Source: Bidens hawaiensis (Eukaryota > Streptophyta > Magnoliopsida > Asterales > Asteraceae). Taken from it: DNA of 64,000 nt. Location of the stretch: the NCBI GenBank assembly GCA_021521415.1, contig JAIQDT010005489.1, forward strand, positions 114,317-178,316, written 5' to 3'. This document shows, one piece after another, positions 1 through 11,972 of the stretch (positions are counted from its first letter, which is position 1; the number at the start of each line of letters is the position of its first letter). Below the pieces are notes generated by a model that saw only the letters and a program-made list of their open reading frames with translations, was not told the DNA's origin and did not search any database. The translations under genes were made by a program, and so were the position numbers.

Positions 1-1473
1 ATTTTTATACAAGATCTATGATATATGGATATGTAGAATCCATCTATGAACTTGTTGTGAGATGGAAACCGAACCGATCCGATTTTACTCGCTTAAGACA
101 CATAAGTGTGTTTTTAGCTATCAAGATTTGTATATTTCTTTAAAAATAGTTTACAAACTGTTTTTAATCATTTTCTTAAGTACTTGGAAATGTTGGATCC
201 AACTTGGTCTCATAACATAGTTGGACCGACAAAACCGAACACTCGCTTAACGCACGTTGTTAGTTCTAAAACAATAGATCTACATACTTGGTTAAGTGTT
301 ACTATGTTTTAATGAGTTATCTCATAATAATTAATATTTTGAAAGTTGACTTTGGGTTTGACCACTCGTTAAGACCCGAACCGACAAACCGAACACTCGT
401 TAAAAACCCGTTTTAGTATCTTTATCCCAATGGAACTTGCATTTTAGCATTTTTCCCACCTTATTACTTAACATTGGTTAAGTAAATATTAAGGTTAGAT
501 ACTTTAACCCGGTTTTGAGCAAACTCACATTTTTGAAGGCTTATTATTATAAATTCTTAGATAGTTACATTTTAAACCTTAAACTTAAAATTGTTTACTT
601 TTTGCAACATTTATTTTATTTAAACATCTCCAAGGAAACCTTTCTAAATCCAAGACTTATTTTATTTTAGGCTTCATACGTTAACTCGTCGTTCCGACAA
701 ATCTCCAAATAATCAAACTTTCAAGTTTATTACTTGAACGTGAGTAATTTCATACCCCGTTTTCTATCTTTTGTTTTGAGGTGACATTTCATACTTATTC
801 AAATCAAATGCTTTATAATTGAGTCTTAAACCACAAACGTTATTGTATATTTTACTTAAATAAATGCTCGATTTGGTGTTCTATGCTTACATGATTATAT
901 GCTTATGTGTTTACCGCTTTTGGAAGGTTGATTTATAAATCCGTGAACTATTTGGTATTCTCTTATAGCACGGTGCCGTTAATGTATTCTTATTAACGAC
1001 TTCATGAAATCCAAATCTATTTGGTATTCTCTTATAGACGGTGCCGCTAATGTATTCTTGTTAGCGACCTCATATTATCCAAATTATTGTTATTTATTTG
1101 TGGTTTCGTATACAAGATTGTGGCGTTTCTTACTATATACATATTGTTCAAACTTATTAATTGCTCACCAACCTTTGTGTTGACAAACTTTATTTTATGA
1201 AATGTTACAGGTTTGCATCTAGGTTGATTATGGAGTTCGGTGAAGAAAACGTCACAAATACCTTTAAGTTATTAGCAAAAACGAACAATATTTGATTTGC
1301 TATGTTTCGTTATATTTTGTTGTATTTGACTTATGAATATTTGGTTATGTGACATTTTTGATGTTGTGAAATTAAAATGAGTTGTTAAATATTGTCTCTT
1401 TAAATAGTGTCATGCGCTTATGGGCAATCGTTACACCTCAACATGTTCCGCCGTCTTTGGTCGGGGTGTGACA
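1..1473 (+). repeat. Gypsy element A, 5' LTR (3' portion; start lies outside the window)
   Basis: The segment ends in GGTCGGGGTGTGACA and is followed at once by a tRNA-iMet primer site, the standard LTR/internal border. Its first ~965 bases match 21034-22012, which belongs to the 3' LTR of the same element. From that alignment about 900 bases are missing to the left and the full LTR would be about 2.37 kb. By eye the shared part differs at roughly 4% of sites. It is AT-rich with no coding content. Confidence 0.9.
949..1072 (+). repeat. Two ~69-bp direct repeats, each with a hairpin, in LTR A
   Basis: Two units share a TTTGGTATTCTCTTATAG core. Each carries a hairpin: GTTAAT/ATTAAC arms at 978-997 and CGCTAA/TTAGCG arms at 1045-1066. 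Counterparts occur in the LTRs of C (near 4290-4400) and E (near 40345-40450). The second hairpin keeps pairing although its stem bases differ (TTAA versus CTAG core). Confidence 0.7.
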
Positions 1474-1476
1474 GAT

Positions 1477-1490
1477 TGGTATCAGAGCCA
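1477..1490 (+). other. Primer-binding site of element A (tRNA-iMet type)
   Basis: TGGTATCAGAGCCA lies three bases after the LTR end. This is the usual plant minus-strand primer site complementary to the 3' end of initiator tRNA-Met. It fixes the LTR border at 1473 and shows the element runs on the + strand. Confidence 0.95.
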
Positions 1491-2426
1491 TGACAATTAA
1501 GATAGGTGGTTAGACGTAACGACCTAGAATTGTTATGCTTAGGGTCCTATACGTGTGTTCATACGTGTTTACTCTATTTTATTGTTCATATCGCATGTTT
1601 ATTTATAAACTTGCTTAAAATTCACCAATATCCTAAATGTTCACATACACACACTTTCATAGAATTTCCAAGGTATCCTTACCTTAAAACGCAAAAAGTA
1701 GATTTTTATTGTGTTTTATGGATTACAAGATTAACTTGGATCCCGTTGTTTCAAATCCCTTAAAGGTTGCGTTTATATCGGGTTTGTAGTCATCATAGAA
1801 AACGAGACATTATAAAATGACCATTTGACAAAAAGATTCCAAGGATCGAATGTGATTTACTTACCTGGGATGGTTGAGTTATAATGCTCGTTTTCTAGGC
1901 CATAAATCGTGTTATAAATGTCAATTCTTTAAGTAGTCGAATGCGAGCGTTCCGGTCGCCATCCTAATTTTCGGTGTTAAAAAAATAGGACCACGGTGAT
2001 TTCGTGGACTAGTGTTTTGGCATGACGTCGTACTCGATTTATTGTGTTATCGTTGTTATTTGAGTATAAAACATGAAAAAGTCGCGGTGGTTACGTGCAC
2101 ATGTTTAGACTCCAACGTGGTGTTTTATATAACCTTTTATTTAGTGTTGGAATATCAAGTCATGGTGATTTCATGCGCGATTTTTTTGACTCTATAAATC
2201 TCAAAATCTCAAATTTTCAAGCTTTAACTATCTCAAAATTATTTAAGTTTTGTTTACGGTTTTGTTATTTATAAACAAAGTTTTATATTTTATCTAACAC
2301 TAACATCTTCTCCATACTAACTCTAGGATTCACAAATCAAAAATCAAAATCTTATTTTATTTTATACACCTTTTTATTCATTTCATTTTACCCAAAACTT
2401 ATCCCATTTTCTTTATAAATTTTAGC
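1491..2426 (+). other. Untranslated leader of element A
   Basis: AT-rich stretch between primer site and gag start. It matches the leader of element C (11012-11955, opposite strand). It holds only short chance reading frames, and I see no gene in it. Confidence 0.75.
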
Positions 2427-3207
2427 ATGCCTCCGCTAAGACGCCAACCGCGCAAGAACTCCACTCGACGTATGACCGTCATCATCCCCAAGCAAATGGC
2501 CGCTGTGATTCCCGAACTTATGACCCAAATACAAGCAAACCAACCCGCACCCGTTGTTGCACCTATTGAACCCAAACCCGCATCCTACCTACTTAAACAA
2601 TTTACTAGTGCCAACCCGTCTGAATTCTTTGGAACCAACTGTGCGACTACCTTGTTGCAATGGTTCGAATATGTGGAGAATGTGTTTTTACACAGCGAAT
2701 GCCCAGAAGCGAAAAAGAAAAACTTCGCTTCAAGCATGTTTAGGGGAACCGCCCTAACATGGTGGGGTAGTGTTATGCACCTCCAACATACGGATGTGGC
2801 CATGGCTCTTCCATGGGCCGAGCTCAAGGCGCTTATGAAGAAGAAATTCTGTCCCAAACACGAGCTCCAAAAGCTTGAGGAAGAATTTTGGAACCTAAAA
2901 CAAGAAAGTGGTGATAACGCCGCTTACTCGCTCCGTTTCCACGAGCTAAGCGTTCTTGTACCTCACTTGGTTACCCCAGCCGAACGTCAACTTGACAAAT
3001 ACATTGGGGGTCTACCAATGAAAAACCGGGACTTAGTCATGAGTAGCAAACCCGTGAACCTTGAGGAGGCCATCACTTTTGCCGGTGTGCTATCAGAAAA
3101 TCATGTGAAGGAGGGTACCCTAACCCTCAAGAAAACATCCGAGAAAGCCAAAGCCAAGCCTGCTTCCCAAGCCAAGGTTGAACCCGCACCACAAGCTATA
3201 AACTATC
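2427..3207 (+). pseudogene. gag: gag of element A, N-terminal part (split by solo LTR B1)
   Basis: Nucleocapsid/capsid precursor of a Ty3/gypsy element; Gag coats the RNA in cytoplasmic virus-like particles. About 260 codons from an ATG that starts MPPLRRQPRK, matching the start of the element C gag. The retrotransposon-gag domain is visible, with TALTWWG at about residues 108-114 and a YIGGLP motif further on. The frame stops matching gag right after PAPQAINY, where TGTCACACCC of an inverted LTR begins. The missing C-terminal half resumes at 16160 in a continuous alignment with the unbroken C copy. As it stands it would give a truncated Gag without zinc knuckles. Confidence 0.9.
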
Positions 3208-3878
3208 TGTCACACCCTCAAAATCCACTAACGGAGTTTTACCGTCAGAGAGTGTGAACAAACAGGATCGGAATCATTAGTTATAATCAAACACCAAAAA
3301 TAAAGTTTTCAAACAACCAAGACATCAAGTCTTATGTAAAAATGCGGAAGCGTAAATCGTAAACCAAAATAGTTGCGCCACCCAGGACGACTTAAAAACA
3401 CAAGTTGTCAAGACATAAATTAAAAGCAGTTTTTAAAACAATGATGTTTAGCGAATGCATTTCCTAAACCGCGCGCCCGCCTCGGCTACCTGAGAATAAC
3501 ATACTAAAAGTGTCAACACAGGGTTGGTGAGTTCACAAGTTTATATAAATAAAGCGTTTGCGTTTGCGTTTACGTTTTGCGTTTGTGTTTGCGTTTGCGT
3601 TTCCAAATAGTGTTAAGTCAATTTATATATCAATAGGTAGCTAACCTATCAACAAGTATTACTAAGTGTTCGACACCGAAGCTGACTGTTTATCAATTGC
3701 CTTTCCACCATGTCAACCACGACCATGGTAATGTGTTAGCCAAAATTACACCAACTCGACCTACAGTCGAGTTTAGAGTTGGGTGGGGTTTGTCAAACCC
3801 AGTAGTACTACTCAACAGTGACTCGCTATTATACAAATACTAAACGGTTCGATGTTATGAAGGACTTTAGTTGGTTTG
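3208..3878 (-). repeat. Solo LTR B1, left segment
   Basis: Begins TGTCACACCCTCAAAATCC, the reverse complement of the 3' end of LTR B2 (54252-56595). It continues in inverted orientation until element C interrupts it at 3879. It contains a GCGTTT-rich stretch at about 3555-3600. With 14338-16159 it makes one LTR of about 2.49 kb. Flanks read CTATC on the left and ACTCC on the right, so the target duplication is imperfect. Confidence 0.88.
3874..3878. other. Target-site duplication GTTTG, left copy
   Basis: GTTTG immediately before the TGTCACACC start of element C, repeated at 14333-14337 just after its end. LTR B2 holds the uninterrupted site, which confirms the insertion point inside LTR B1. 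Confidence 0.92.
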
Positions 3879-6238
3879 TGTCACACCCCGACCAAAGGCG
3901 GCGGAACATGCCGGGGTGCAACGATTGCTCATAAGCGCATGACACTATTTAAAGCGACAATATTTAACAAACTCATTTCATTTCACAACATCGAAAATGT
4001 CATATAACCAAATATTCATAACTCAAATACAACAAAATATAACAAAATATAGCAAATCAAATATTGTTCATTTTTGCTAATATCATAACGGTATTTGTGA
4101 TGTTTTCTTCACCGAACTCCATAATCAACCTAGATGCAAACCTGTAACATTTCATAAAATAAAGTTTATCAACACAAAGGTTGGTGAGCAATTCATAAGT
4201 TTGAACAATAGATATATAGTATGAAAAGCCACAAAACTAGTATACAAAACCATAAATAATAGCTATAAACTTGGATAAATAGTTATCGCTAACAAGTTAG
4301 CGACACCCAACTATAAGGGGTTGCCAAATAGTTTAGGATTTTATGGTTATCGTTAATTGCATTACGTTAACGACACCTTGCCATGAGGGGTTGCCAAATG
4401 GTCTAGGATTTATAGTTCCACCATCCAAAAGCGATAAACACATAGTCAAATAAGCATAGAACACCAAATCGAGCAATTATTCAAGTAAGGTATACAACAA
4501 CGTTTGTGGTTTAAGACCCCAAGTATAAAACATTTAGTTTAGATAAGTTGAAATGTCACCCCCAAAATAAAAGATAGAAAACGGGGTATGAAGTTACTCA
4601 CGTTCAAGTAATAAACTTGAAAGATTGATTATTTGGAGATTTGCCGGAACGACGAGTTTAACGTATGAAGCCTAAATAAAAGAAAGTCTTGGATTTAGGA
4701 AGGTTATCTTGAAGATCTTTAAATAAAATAATTGTTGCAAAAACTAATCAATTAAAGTTCAAGGTTTAAAATGTAACTATTTAAGAATTTATAATAATAA
4801 CCCTTTTAAAAAATGTAAGTTTGCTCAAAACCGGGTTAAAGTATCTAACCTTAATATTTACTTAACCAATGTTAAGTAATAAGGTGGGGAAAATGCTAAA
4901 ATGCAAGTTCCATTAGGCTAAAGATACTAAAACGGGTTTTTAACGAGTGTTCGGGTTGTCGGTTCGGGTCTTGACAAATGGTCGAACCCAAAGTCAACTT
5001 TCCAAAATATTAATTGTTATGAGATAACTCATTAAAACATACTAACACTTAACCAAGTACGTAGATCTATTGTTTAGAACTAACAGCGCACGTTAAGCGA
5101 GTGTTCGGTTTTGTCGGTCCAAACTATGTTATGAGATCAAGTTGGATCCAACTATTCCAAGTACTTAAGAAAAATAATTAAAATCAGTTTGTAAACTATT
5201 TTTTTTAAAGAAATATACAAGTCTTGATAACTAAAAACACACTTGTGTGTCTTAAGCGAGTAAAAGTCGGTATAGTTTGGTCTCCATCTCACAAATAGTT
5301 CATAGATGGTTTCTACATGCCCAAATATCATAGAACTTGTATATTGGTTTATATATGAAGAAAACTTAAATTTTACAACATAAAAAGTTAACTACAAGTC
5401 TTTTAAGCAAAAGTTTCGGTTTAGTTCGGTTTCCATCTCCCAACGAGTTCATAGATGGATTCCATATGCTTAATATCAAAGAACTTGTAAAAATGATTTT
5501 TGAAACTCAAATCTAGCAATAAACATGTTTAAACAACTATTTTAACAAAACTAGTAAACAAAAGTTCGGTTTCCGGTTTGGACTAGTTTCGGTTAAACCG
5601 AGGTTATTCTTATACAAACCCACACCATGGAACTTGTAAATAAGATGAACAAACTAAAGGGTTAGAAGTTAGTCATAAGTGATATGTATAATAGGTTATG
5701 TGTGTGTAAATATATATCAAGAACACGAAGTCCTCCATGAAGCCTTGCCTTATGACATTCGAAACTTAACCAACCACAGTCGGTGAAGTAACAAATAAAG
5801 GAAACAAGGGGTGTGTATTATATATATGTTGTACCACCATATTCAAGAGTTAGTAATGTTAGATGAACAAGTTAGAATGAAAGACTATAGTTAGTTTGAC
5901 TTGAGAAGTTAAAACTTCAAAAATACATAAGAAATAACAACCTTGAATCTATGGAGTTTGAGAGAGTTTTTTGGAGATGTAGCAAGAGTAAAATGAAGAA
6001 GATGGGTGTGTATATATAGGGAAGGAGTGAAGGGTTGGGTATAAAGATTCTTTTATGGTTTGCATAAAAATGGGTATGTTTAAATGGTCAAACAATGCAT
6101 AATATAAAAAAAACAATATTTTATATATTTTATGTATTTTAAATGACAAGATCCAATATTTTATATATTTGAAATGTTCGGGTTACAAAAGGGTCGGGTT
6201 TACATAACAAAAGTGACCCGAAATTGACGAATGTCACA
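3879..6238 (-). repeat. Element C, 3' LTR (left copy)
   Basis: 2360 bp; TGTCACACC...GAATGTCACA on the + strand, that is TGTGACATTC...GGTGTGACA in element orientation. A TATATATA stretch near 6010-6020 read on the minus strand is a plausible TATA box. It is almost identical to 11973-14332. Confidence 0.95.
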
Positions 6239-6242
6239 GTAT

Positions 6243-6253
6243 TCCCTACTTTA
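6243..6253 (-). other. Polypurine tract of element C
   Basis: On the minus strand the sequence next to the 3' LTR reads AAAGTAGGGAAT, just downstream of the pol stop and a conserved TTTCGGGACGAAATTTCC stretch. Element A has AAAGTAGGGGAT at the same place (20118-20129). This purine run would prime plus-strand synthesis. Confidence 0.75.
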
Positions 6254-6271
6254 GGAAATTTCGTCCCGAAA

Positions 6272-9200
6272 TTAAGATGAAGACGACGATGCAAACAAAT
6301 GTGGATACTTCTCTTTCATTGCGTCTTCTCGCTCCCAAGTAAACTCCGCGCCACGCCGTGATTTCCAACGAACTTTTACTAACCGAATACGACTACGTTT
6401 GGTTTTCTTCTCGTTGCGATCCATAATCTCAACGGGTCGTTCAACCATAATCATAGACTCATCAACATGAACTTCATCGAGGGGTATATGAAGATTACCC
6501 TCGGCTAGGCACTTTCTGAGATTCGAAACATGAAATGTCGGATGAACACCGGCAAGTTCTTGCGGTAGTTCAAGTCGATACGCTACTTTCCCAACACGCT
6601 CAAGAATTTTAAAAGGACCAACGAAACGAGGAGCTAGTTTACCCTTCTTTCCAAAACGGACTACCCTCGTCCAAGGAGATACTTTTAGCAGGACAAGATC
6701 GTCAACATTAAATTCGATCGGTTTTCGCCGTTTGTCGGCGTAACTCTTTTGACGATTTCTAGCGGTTAGAAGATTTTTACGGATTTGATCAATGACGTCG
6801 GTGGCTTCTTGGACCATTTCGGGTCCCGTGATTTGAGCTTCACCGATTTCGTTCCAACAAATCGGGGAACGATATTTACGACCGTAAAGAGCTTGAAAAG
6901 GAGCCACATCAATGCTAGAGTGGTAGCTATTGTTGTAGGAGAACTCGATGAACGGAAGATGAGAATCCCAATACCCACCGAAATCAAGAACACATGCTCG
7001 TAGCATATCCTCGAGTGTTTGTATTGTACGTTCGAATTGACCGTCCGTTTGAGGATGATAAGCGGTGCTAAGATCGAGACGTGTTCCCAAAGCTTCTTGA
7101 AGTGAACGCCAAAAATGAGAGGTAAAACGGGCATCGTGGTCGGAGATGATAGACAATGGAAAACCGTGTCGGCACACGATTTCCCGAACATAGATTTGAG
7201 CAAGCTGCTCGACAGAATACTTCTCGCGGATCGGAATGAAATGAGCAGATTTGGTTCATCGATCGATGATCACCCAAATGCTATCGTTGCCTTTTTGGGT
7301 TTTGGGTAATTTGGTGATAAAGTCCATAGCAATGTCTTCCCATTTCCAAACGGGAATCGGTGGTTGCTCGAGTAGACCAAAAGGTCTTTGATGTTCGGCT
7401 TTGACTTTCGAGCAAGTAAGACATTTTGATACAAACAACGCTACGTCCATTTTCATACCCGGCCACCAAACGGTAGGACGAAGATCGAAGTACATCTTAT
7501 CCGCACCGGGATGAACGGAATAGTGCGAATTATGAGCTTCGTCGAGAATACAAGTACGAAGGTCATCGCGATCGGGAACCCACAAACGATTGAGAAAATA
7601 CAAAAGACCATCGGGTTTGGTTTCGAGTTGAAGTTCGGCTCCACATGACATTTCGTCATACATGTTACCTTCCTCAACGGAGGTGCGTTGAGCTTGAAGG
7701 ATACGAATTTGAAGATCGGTTTGAACAATGACGCTTAGAAGCAGAACGGATTTAACATTAACCTTTCGACTTAGGGCGTCGGCGACAACATTCACCTTAC
7801 CGGGGTGGTAGCGAATCTCGCAGTCGTAATCACTAAGTAATTCTGCCCATCGTCGTTGTCTCATGTTGAGATCTTTTTGGTCAAAAATGTGTTGAAGGCT
7901 TTTATGATCGGTAAAAACCACACATTTTGTTCCATAAAGGTAATGTCTCCTTATTTTGAGAGCGAAAACGACGGCACCAAGTTCGAGATCGTGATTCGTA
8001 TAGTTCTTCTCGTTGACCTTAAGTTGCCTTGATGCGTATGCGATGACTTGACCTCGTTGCATGAGAACACAACCAAGTCCTTGATGGGATGCATCACAAA
8101 ATACAACAAAATCGTCGTTTCCATCAGGAAGAGTTAGAATAGGAGCATTGCAAAGCATGTCCTTGAGAGTACAAAAGGCTTCCTCTTGCTTCGAACCCCA
8201 ATCGATGTGTTGTCCCTTATGGGCGAGAGAGGTAAGTGGCAAAGAGATCTTGGAAAAATTCCGAATGAAACGCCGATAATATCCGGCCAAACCGAGGAAG
8301 GATCGAATTTCCGTGGGAGTCGTTGGAGTTTTCCAATCCTTAACAGCCTCAATTTTAGCAGGATCAACATGAATACCTTTGTCGTTTACGATATGTCCCA
8401 AAAATTGAACTTCCTCGAGCCAAAATTCACATTTGGAGAATTTGGCATAGAGTTGTTCGTTTCTAAGGAGCTCGAGAATGGAACGCAAATGATGTTCATG
8501 TTCGGCTTTGGATTTAGAGAAGATAAGGATGTCATCAATAAAGACAATAACGAATTTATCAAGGAATGGTTTCCAAACGCGGTTCATGAGGTCCATAAAC
8601 ACCGCGGGTGCATTTGTTAACCCGAAAGGGCATAACCAAAAATTCGAAATATCCATATCGAGTACGGAAAGCGGTTTTTGGAATGTCTTCTTCGCGAACA
8701 CGCAATTGATGATAACCCGATCGAAGATCAATTTTGGAGAAACAAGTTGCGCCTTGAAATTGGTCGAATAAGTCGTCGATACGTGGCAAGGGATAACGAT
8801 TTTTAATGGTAAGTTTGTTGAGTTCTCGATAATCGATGCACATACGAAACGAACCATCCTTCTTTTTCACGAAGAGAACAGGAGCGCCCCAAGGAGAAGA
8901 GCTTGGACGAATGAAGCCTTTATCGGAAAGTTCTTCGAGTTGGTTTGATAGTTCTTGCATTTCCGACGAGACTAGACGATAAGGAGCCTTGGCCACGGGC
9001 ATCGCGCCGGGCACAAGATCGATTTGGAATTCAATCGGACGAACGGGAAGAAGACCGGTAACATCATCGGGAAAGACAACAAGGAAATCACGAACAATAG
9101 GAATATCTTGGATCTTCCTTTCCTTTTTGTCTTTTGTCATCGAGAGAGCTAAAAACGGAACGTACTTTTGGCGTAAGTACTTTTGCGATTGAGAACATGA

Positions 9201-9600
9201 CGTGAGATTTAGCCTTCGAGACGTTGTGTTTCCAAAGACCTTAAGAACCTTGCCATTGACAAGCGGAATGCGAATGAATTTATCAAAACAAACGACTTCG
9301 GCACGGTGCAAAGACAACCAATCCATGCCTACTATGACATCGAAGCTACCCATTTGCATCGGGATGAGATCGATGGAGAATTTATGCTTAGAAAGAATAA
9401 GAGAGCAATCGCGGACGACGGAATTGATGGTAATAGAATTGCCATTGGCGACTTCAACAGAGAACGGTCGGGAAAGCTTAGTTCGAGGCATCGCAAGTTT
9501 CGACTCAAATTTCAAAGAAATAAAACTTCTATCGGCACCGGTATCAAATTAAATAGAAGCCAAATGATAGTTCACCAAAAACATACCGTTCACAACATCT
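6272..9600 (-). pseudogene. pol: pol of element C (PR-RT-RNase H-IN-chromodomain), broken
   Basis: Polyprotein for protease, reverse transcriptase, RNase H and integrase. From the 5' end it shows a protease remnant (an in-frame TAA precedes the DTGAD motif), RT with [21 protein letters not shown] and the FIDDIL catalytic core, RNase H with [10 protein letters not shown], an integrase zinc region ending [11 protein letters not shown], and an integrase core with MDFITKLPK and SDHDARF. The C-terminus, about [19 protein letters not shown], resembles a chromodomain. Breaks seen against element A: one missing base before the protease, the TAA, one extra T near 8624 after the RT MPF motif, and a TGA at about 7253. 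Reading frames survive at 8559-9515, 7256-8857 and 6272-7177. It is not functional as a polyprotein. Confidence 0.93.
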
Positions 9601-11011
9601 TTGCCACTTGAGCTTGATTTGCATTCATCATAAACGCCCGCCCTTGATTACCATGGTTGACTTGATGTGCTTGTTGTGGAGGTGGAGGTGGTGCTTGGAT
9701 TGTTTGGATGGGTTGGATGAGTGGTGCATTGAGTTGGGGAATTTGGGGTTGGTAAGTTTGAACTTGGTAAGCTTGTGTTTGGTAGTATGGTATGGTTACG
9801 GTTTGAGCTTGGTTGGCAAAAGATAAACGTGGGCAATTTTGGCGGAAATGGTTGGGATCACCACAATTAAAGCAAGCTTGGGGTTGTTGGGGTTGGTTTG
9901 ATGGGTATGGTGCATAGCGGTTTTGGGCATTTTGGGGAAAGTTTCTCGGTTGGGTTGGTGGGATAGGTTGGTTGGGTTGGTTTCGTTGGGTGGATCGGCA
10001 TGTGTTGGGGAAGTGACCAAATCGATTACAAATTGTACAATGGCGACACGGCGAGTTCGTTGGGTGGTGAAGTTGGCAAGTGTTACATAGTGGGGAGTTA
10101 CCAATATAAGGTTTTCGGTTTTGGGGAAGAGTTTGGGCTTGTTGTGGTGGTTGAGGTTGGGTGACGGCAAAGTTTCGGTAATTAGTCTTGGGTTTCTTCT
10201 TGTTGTTGTTGTTGTGTCGGGAGGAGTTGGAGTAGTTTATAGCTTGTGGTGCGGGTTCAATCTTGGCTTGGGGAGCGGGCTCGGTTTTGGCTTTCTCAAT
10301 TGTTTTCTTGAGGGTTAGGGTACCCTCCTTCACGTGATTTTCCGATAGCCAACCGGCTAACGTGATGGCTTCCTCAAGGTTCGCGGGTTTGCTACTCATG
10401 ACTGAGTCCCAGATTTTCATCGGTAAACCCCCAATATATTTGTCAATTTCACATTCGGTTGGGGTGACCAAGTGAGGTACAAGAACGCTTAGCTCGTGGA
10501 AACGGAGCGAGTAAGCGGCGTTATCACCACCTTCTTGTTTTAGGTCCCAAAATTCTACCTCAAGCTTTTGGAGCTCGTGTTTAGGACAAAGTTTCTTCTT
10601 CATCAGCGCCTTGAGCTCGGCCCATGGAAGAGCCATGGCCATATCCGTACCTTGGAGGTGCATGACACTACCCCACCAAGTTAGGGCGGTTCCCCTAAAC
10701 ATGCTTGAAGCGAAGTTTGTCTTTTTCGCTTCGGGGCATTCGCTGTGTAAAAACACGTTCTCCACAGATTCGAACCACTGCAACAACGTAGTCGCACAGT
10801 TGGTTCCATAGAATTCGGACGGGTTGGCACTAGTAAATTGTTTAAGCAGGTAGGATGCGGGTTTGGGCTCAATAGGTGCAACAACGGGTGCGGGTTGGTT
10901 TGCTTGTATTTGGGTTATTAGTTCGGGAATCACAGCGGCCATTTGCTTGGCGATGATGGCGGCCATATGTCGAGTGGAGTTCTTGCGCGGTTGGCGTCTT
11001 AGCGGAGGCAT
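9590..11011 (-). CDS. gag: gag of element C, apparently intact
   Basis: 473 codons, no internal stop. The N-terminus is basic (MPPLRRQPRK). The gag capsid domain spans about residues 55-190, with TALTWWG at 108-114. An Asn/Gln/Pro-rich linker with a Cys-rich stretch (CTICNRFGHFPNTC) follows, then a CCHC zinc knuckle CFNCGDPNHFRQNC near residue 380, then a Gln/Pro-rich tail. The protein ends a few codons after GRAFMMNANQAQ because of a one-base deletion relative to element A, where the frame runs on into protease. So gag is now cut off from pol. It could still make particles that package its own RNA. Confidence 0.88.
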   Translation of the reverse strand: MPPLRRQPRKNSTRHMAAIIAKQMAAVIPELITQIQANQPAPVVAPIEPKPASYLLKQFTSANPSEFYGTNCATTLLQWFESVENVFLHSECPEAKKTNFASSMFRGTALTWWGSVMHLQGTDMAMALPWAELKALMKKKLCPKHELQKLEVEFWDLKQEGGDNAAYSLRFHELSVLVPHLVTPTECEIDKYIGGLPMKIWDSVMSSKPANLEEAITLAGWLSENHVKEGTLTLKKTIEKAKTEPAPQAKIEPAPQAINYSNSSRHNNNNKKKPKTNYRNFAVTQPQPPQQAQTLPQNRKPYIGNSPLCNTCQLHHPTNSPCRHCTICNRFGHFPNTCRSTQRNQPNQPIPPTQPRNFPQNAQNRYAPYPSNQPQQPQACFNCGDPNHFRQNCPRLSFANQAQTVTIPYYQTQAYQVQTYQPQIPQLNAPLIQPIQTIQAPPPPPQQAHQVNHGNQGRAFMMNANQAQVAKML

Positions 11012-11955
11012 GCTAAAAAAATTATAAAGAAAATGGGATAAGTTTTTGGGTAAAAAGGAAATGAATATAAAGGTGTATAAAATAAAATAAGATTTCGATT
11101 TTTGATTTGTGAATCCTAGAGTTAGTATGGAGAAGATGTTAGTGTTAGATAAAATATAAAACTTTGTTTATAAATAACAAAACCGAAAACAATAGTAAAT
11201 GGTTTTTTTTTCGAGAATTTAAAGCTTCAAAATTTGAGATTTTGAGATTTATAGAGTTGGAAAAATCGTGCATGAACCACCATGACTTGATATTCCAACA
11301 CTAAATAAAAGGTTTTATAAAACACCACGTTGGAGTCTAAACATGTGCACGTAACCACCGCGACTTTTTCATGTTTTATACTCAAATAACAATGATAACA
11401 CAATAAATCGAGATACAACGTCATGTCAAAACACTTGTCCACGAAATCACCGTAGTTCTATTGTTTTAACACCGAAAATTAGGATGGCGACCGGAACGCT
11501 CGCATTCGACTACTTAAAGTATTGACATTTATAACACGATTTATGGCCTAGAAAACGAGCATCATAACTCAACCATCCCAGGTAAGTAAATCACCTTCGA
11601 TTCTTGGAATCTTTTTGTCAAATGGTCGTTTTATAATTTCTCGTTTCCTATGATGGCTACAAACCCGAAATAAACGCAACCTTTAAGGGATTTGAAACAA
11701 CGGGATCCAAGTTAATCTTGTAATCCATAAAACACAATAAAAATCTACTTTTTGCGTTTTAAGGTAAGGATACCTTGGAAATACTATGAAAGTGTGTGTA
11801 TGTGATCATTTAGGATATTGGTGAATTTTAAACAATTTAATAAATAAACATGCGATATGAACAATTAGATATAGTAAACACGTATGAACACATGTATAGG
11901 ACCCTAAGCATAACAATTCTATGTCGTTACGTCTAACCACCTATCTTAATTGTCA
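11012..11955 (-). other. Untranslated leader of element C
   Basis: Region between primer site and gag start on the minus strand, homologous to 1491-2426. AT-rich; only short chance frames. No gene seen. Confidence 0.75.
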
Positions 11956-11969
11956 TGGCTCTGATACCA
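11956..11969 (-). other. Primer-binding site of element C (tRNA-iMet type)
   Basis: TGGCTCTGATACCA on the + strand is TGGTATCAGAGCCA on the minus strand, three bases inside the 5' LTR border at 11973. Confidence 0.95.
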
Positions 11970-11972
11970 ATC

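Noticed and set aside
1506..1763. 85-codon frame in the leader of element A, and 2012-2197
   Set aside because: Lies in the untranslated leader; the C copy of the leader does not keep the first frame open, and neither has a domain.
8186..8620. 144-codon frame antisense to element C pol, and similar overlapping frames (for example 9306-9611, 16384-16809)
   Set aside because: Opposite-strand shadows of conserved pol and gag coding sequence; the same shadows appear in both A and C.
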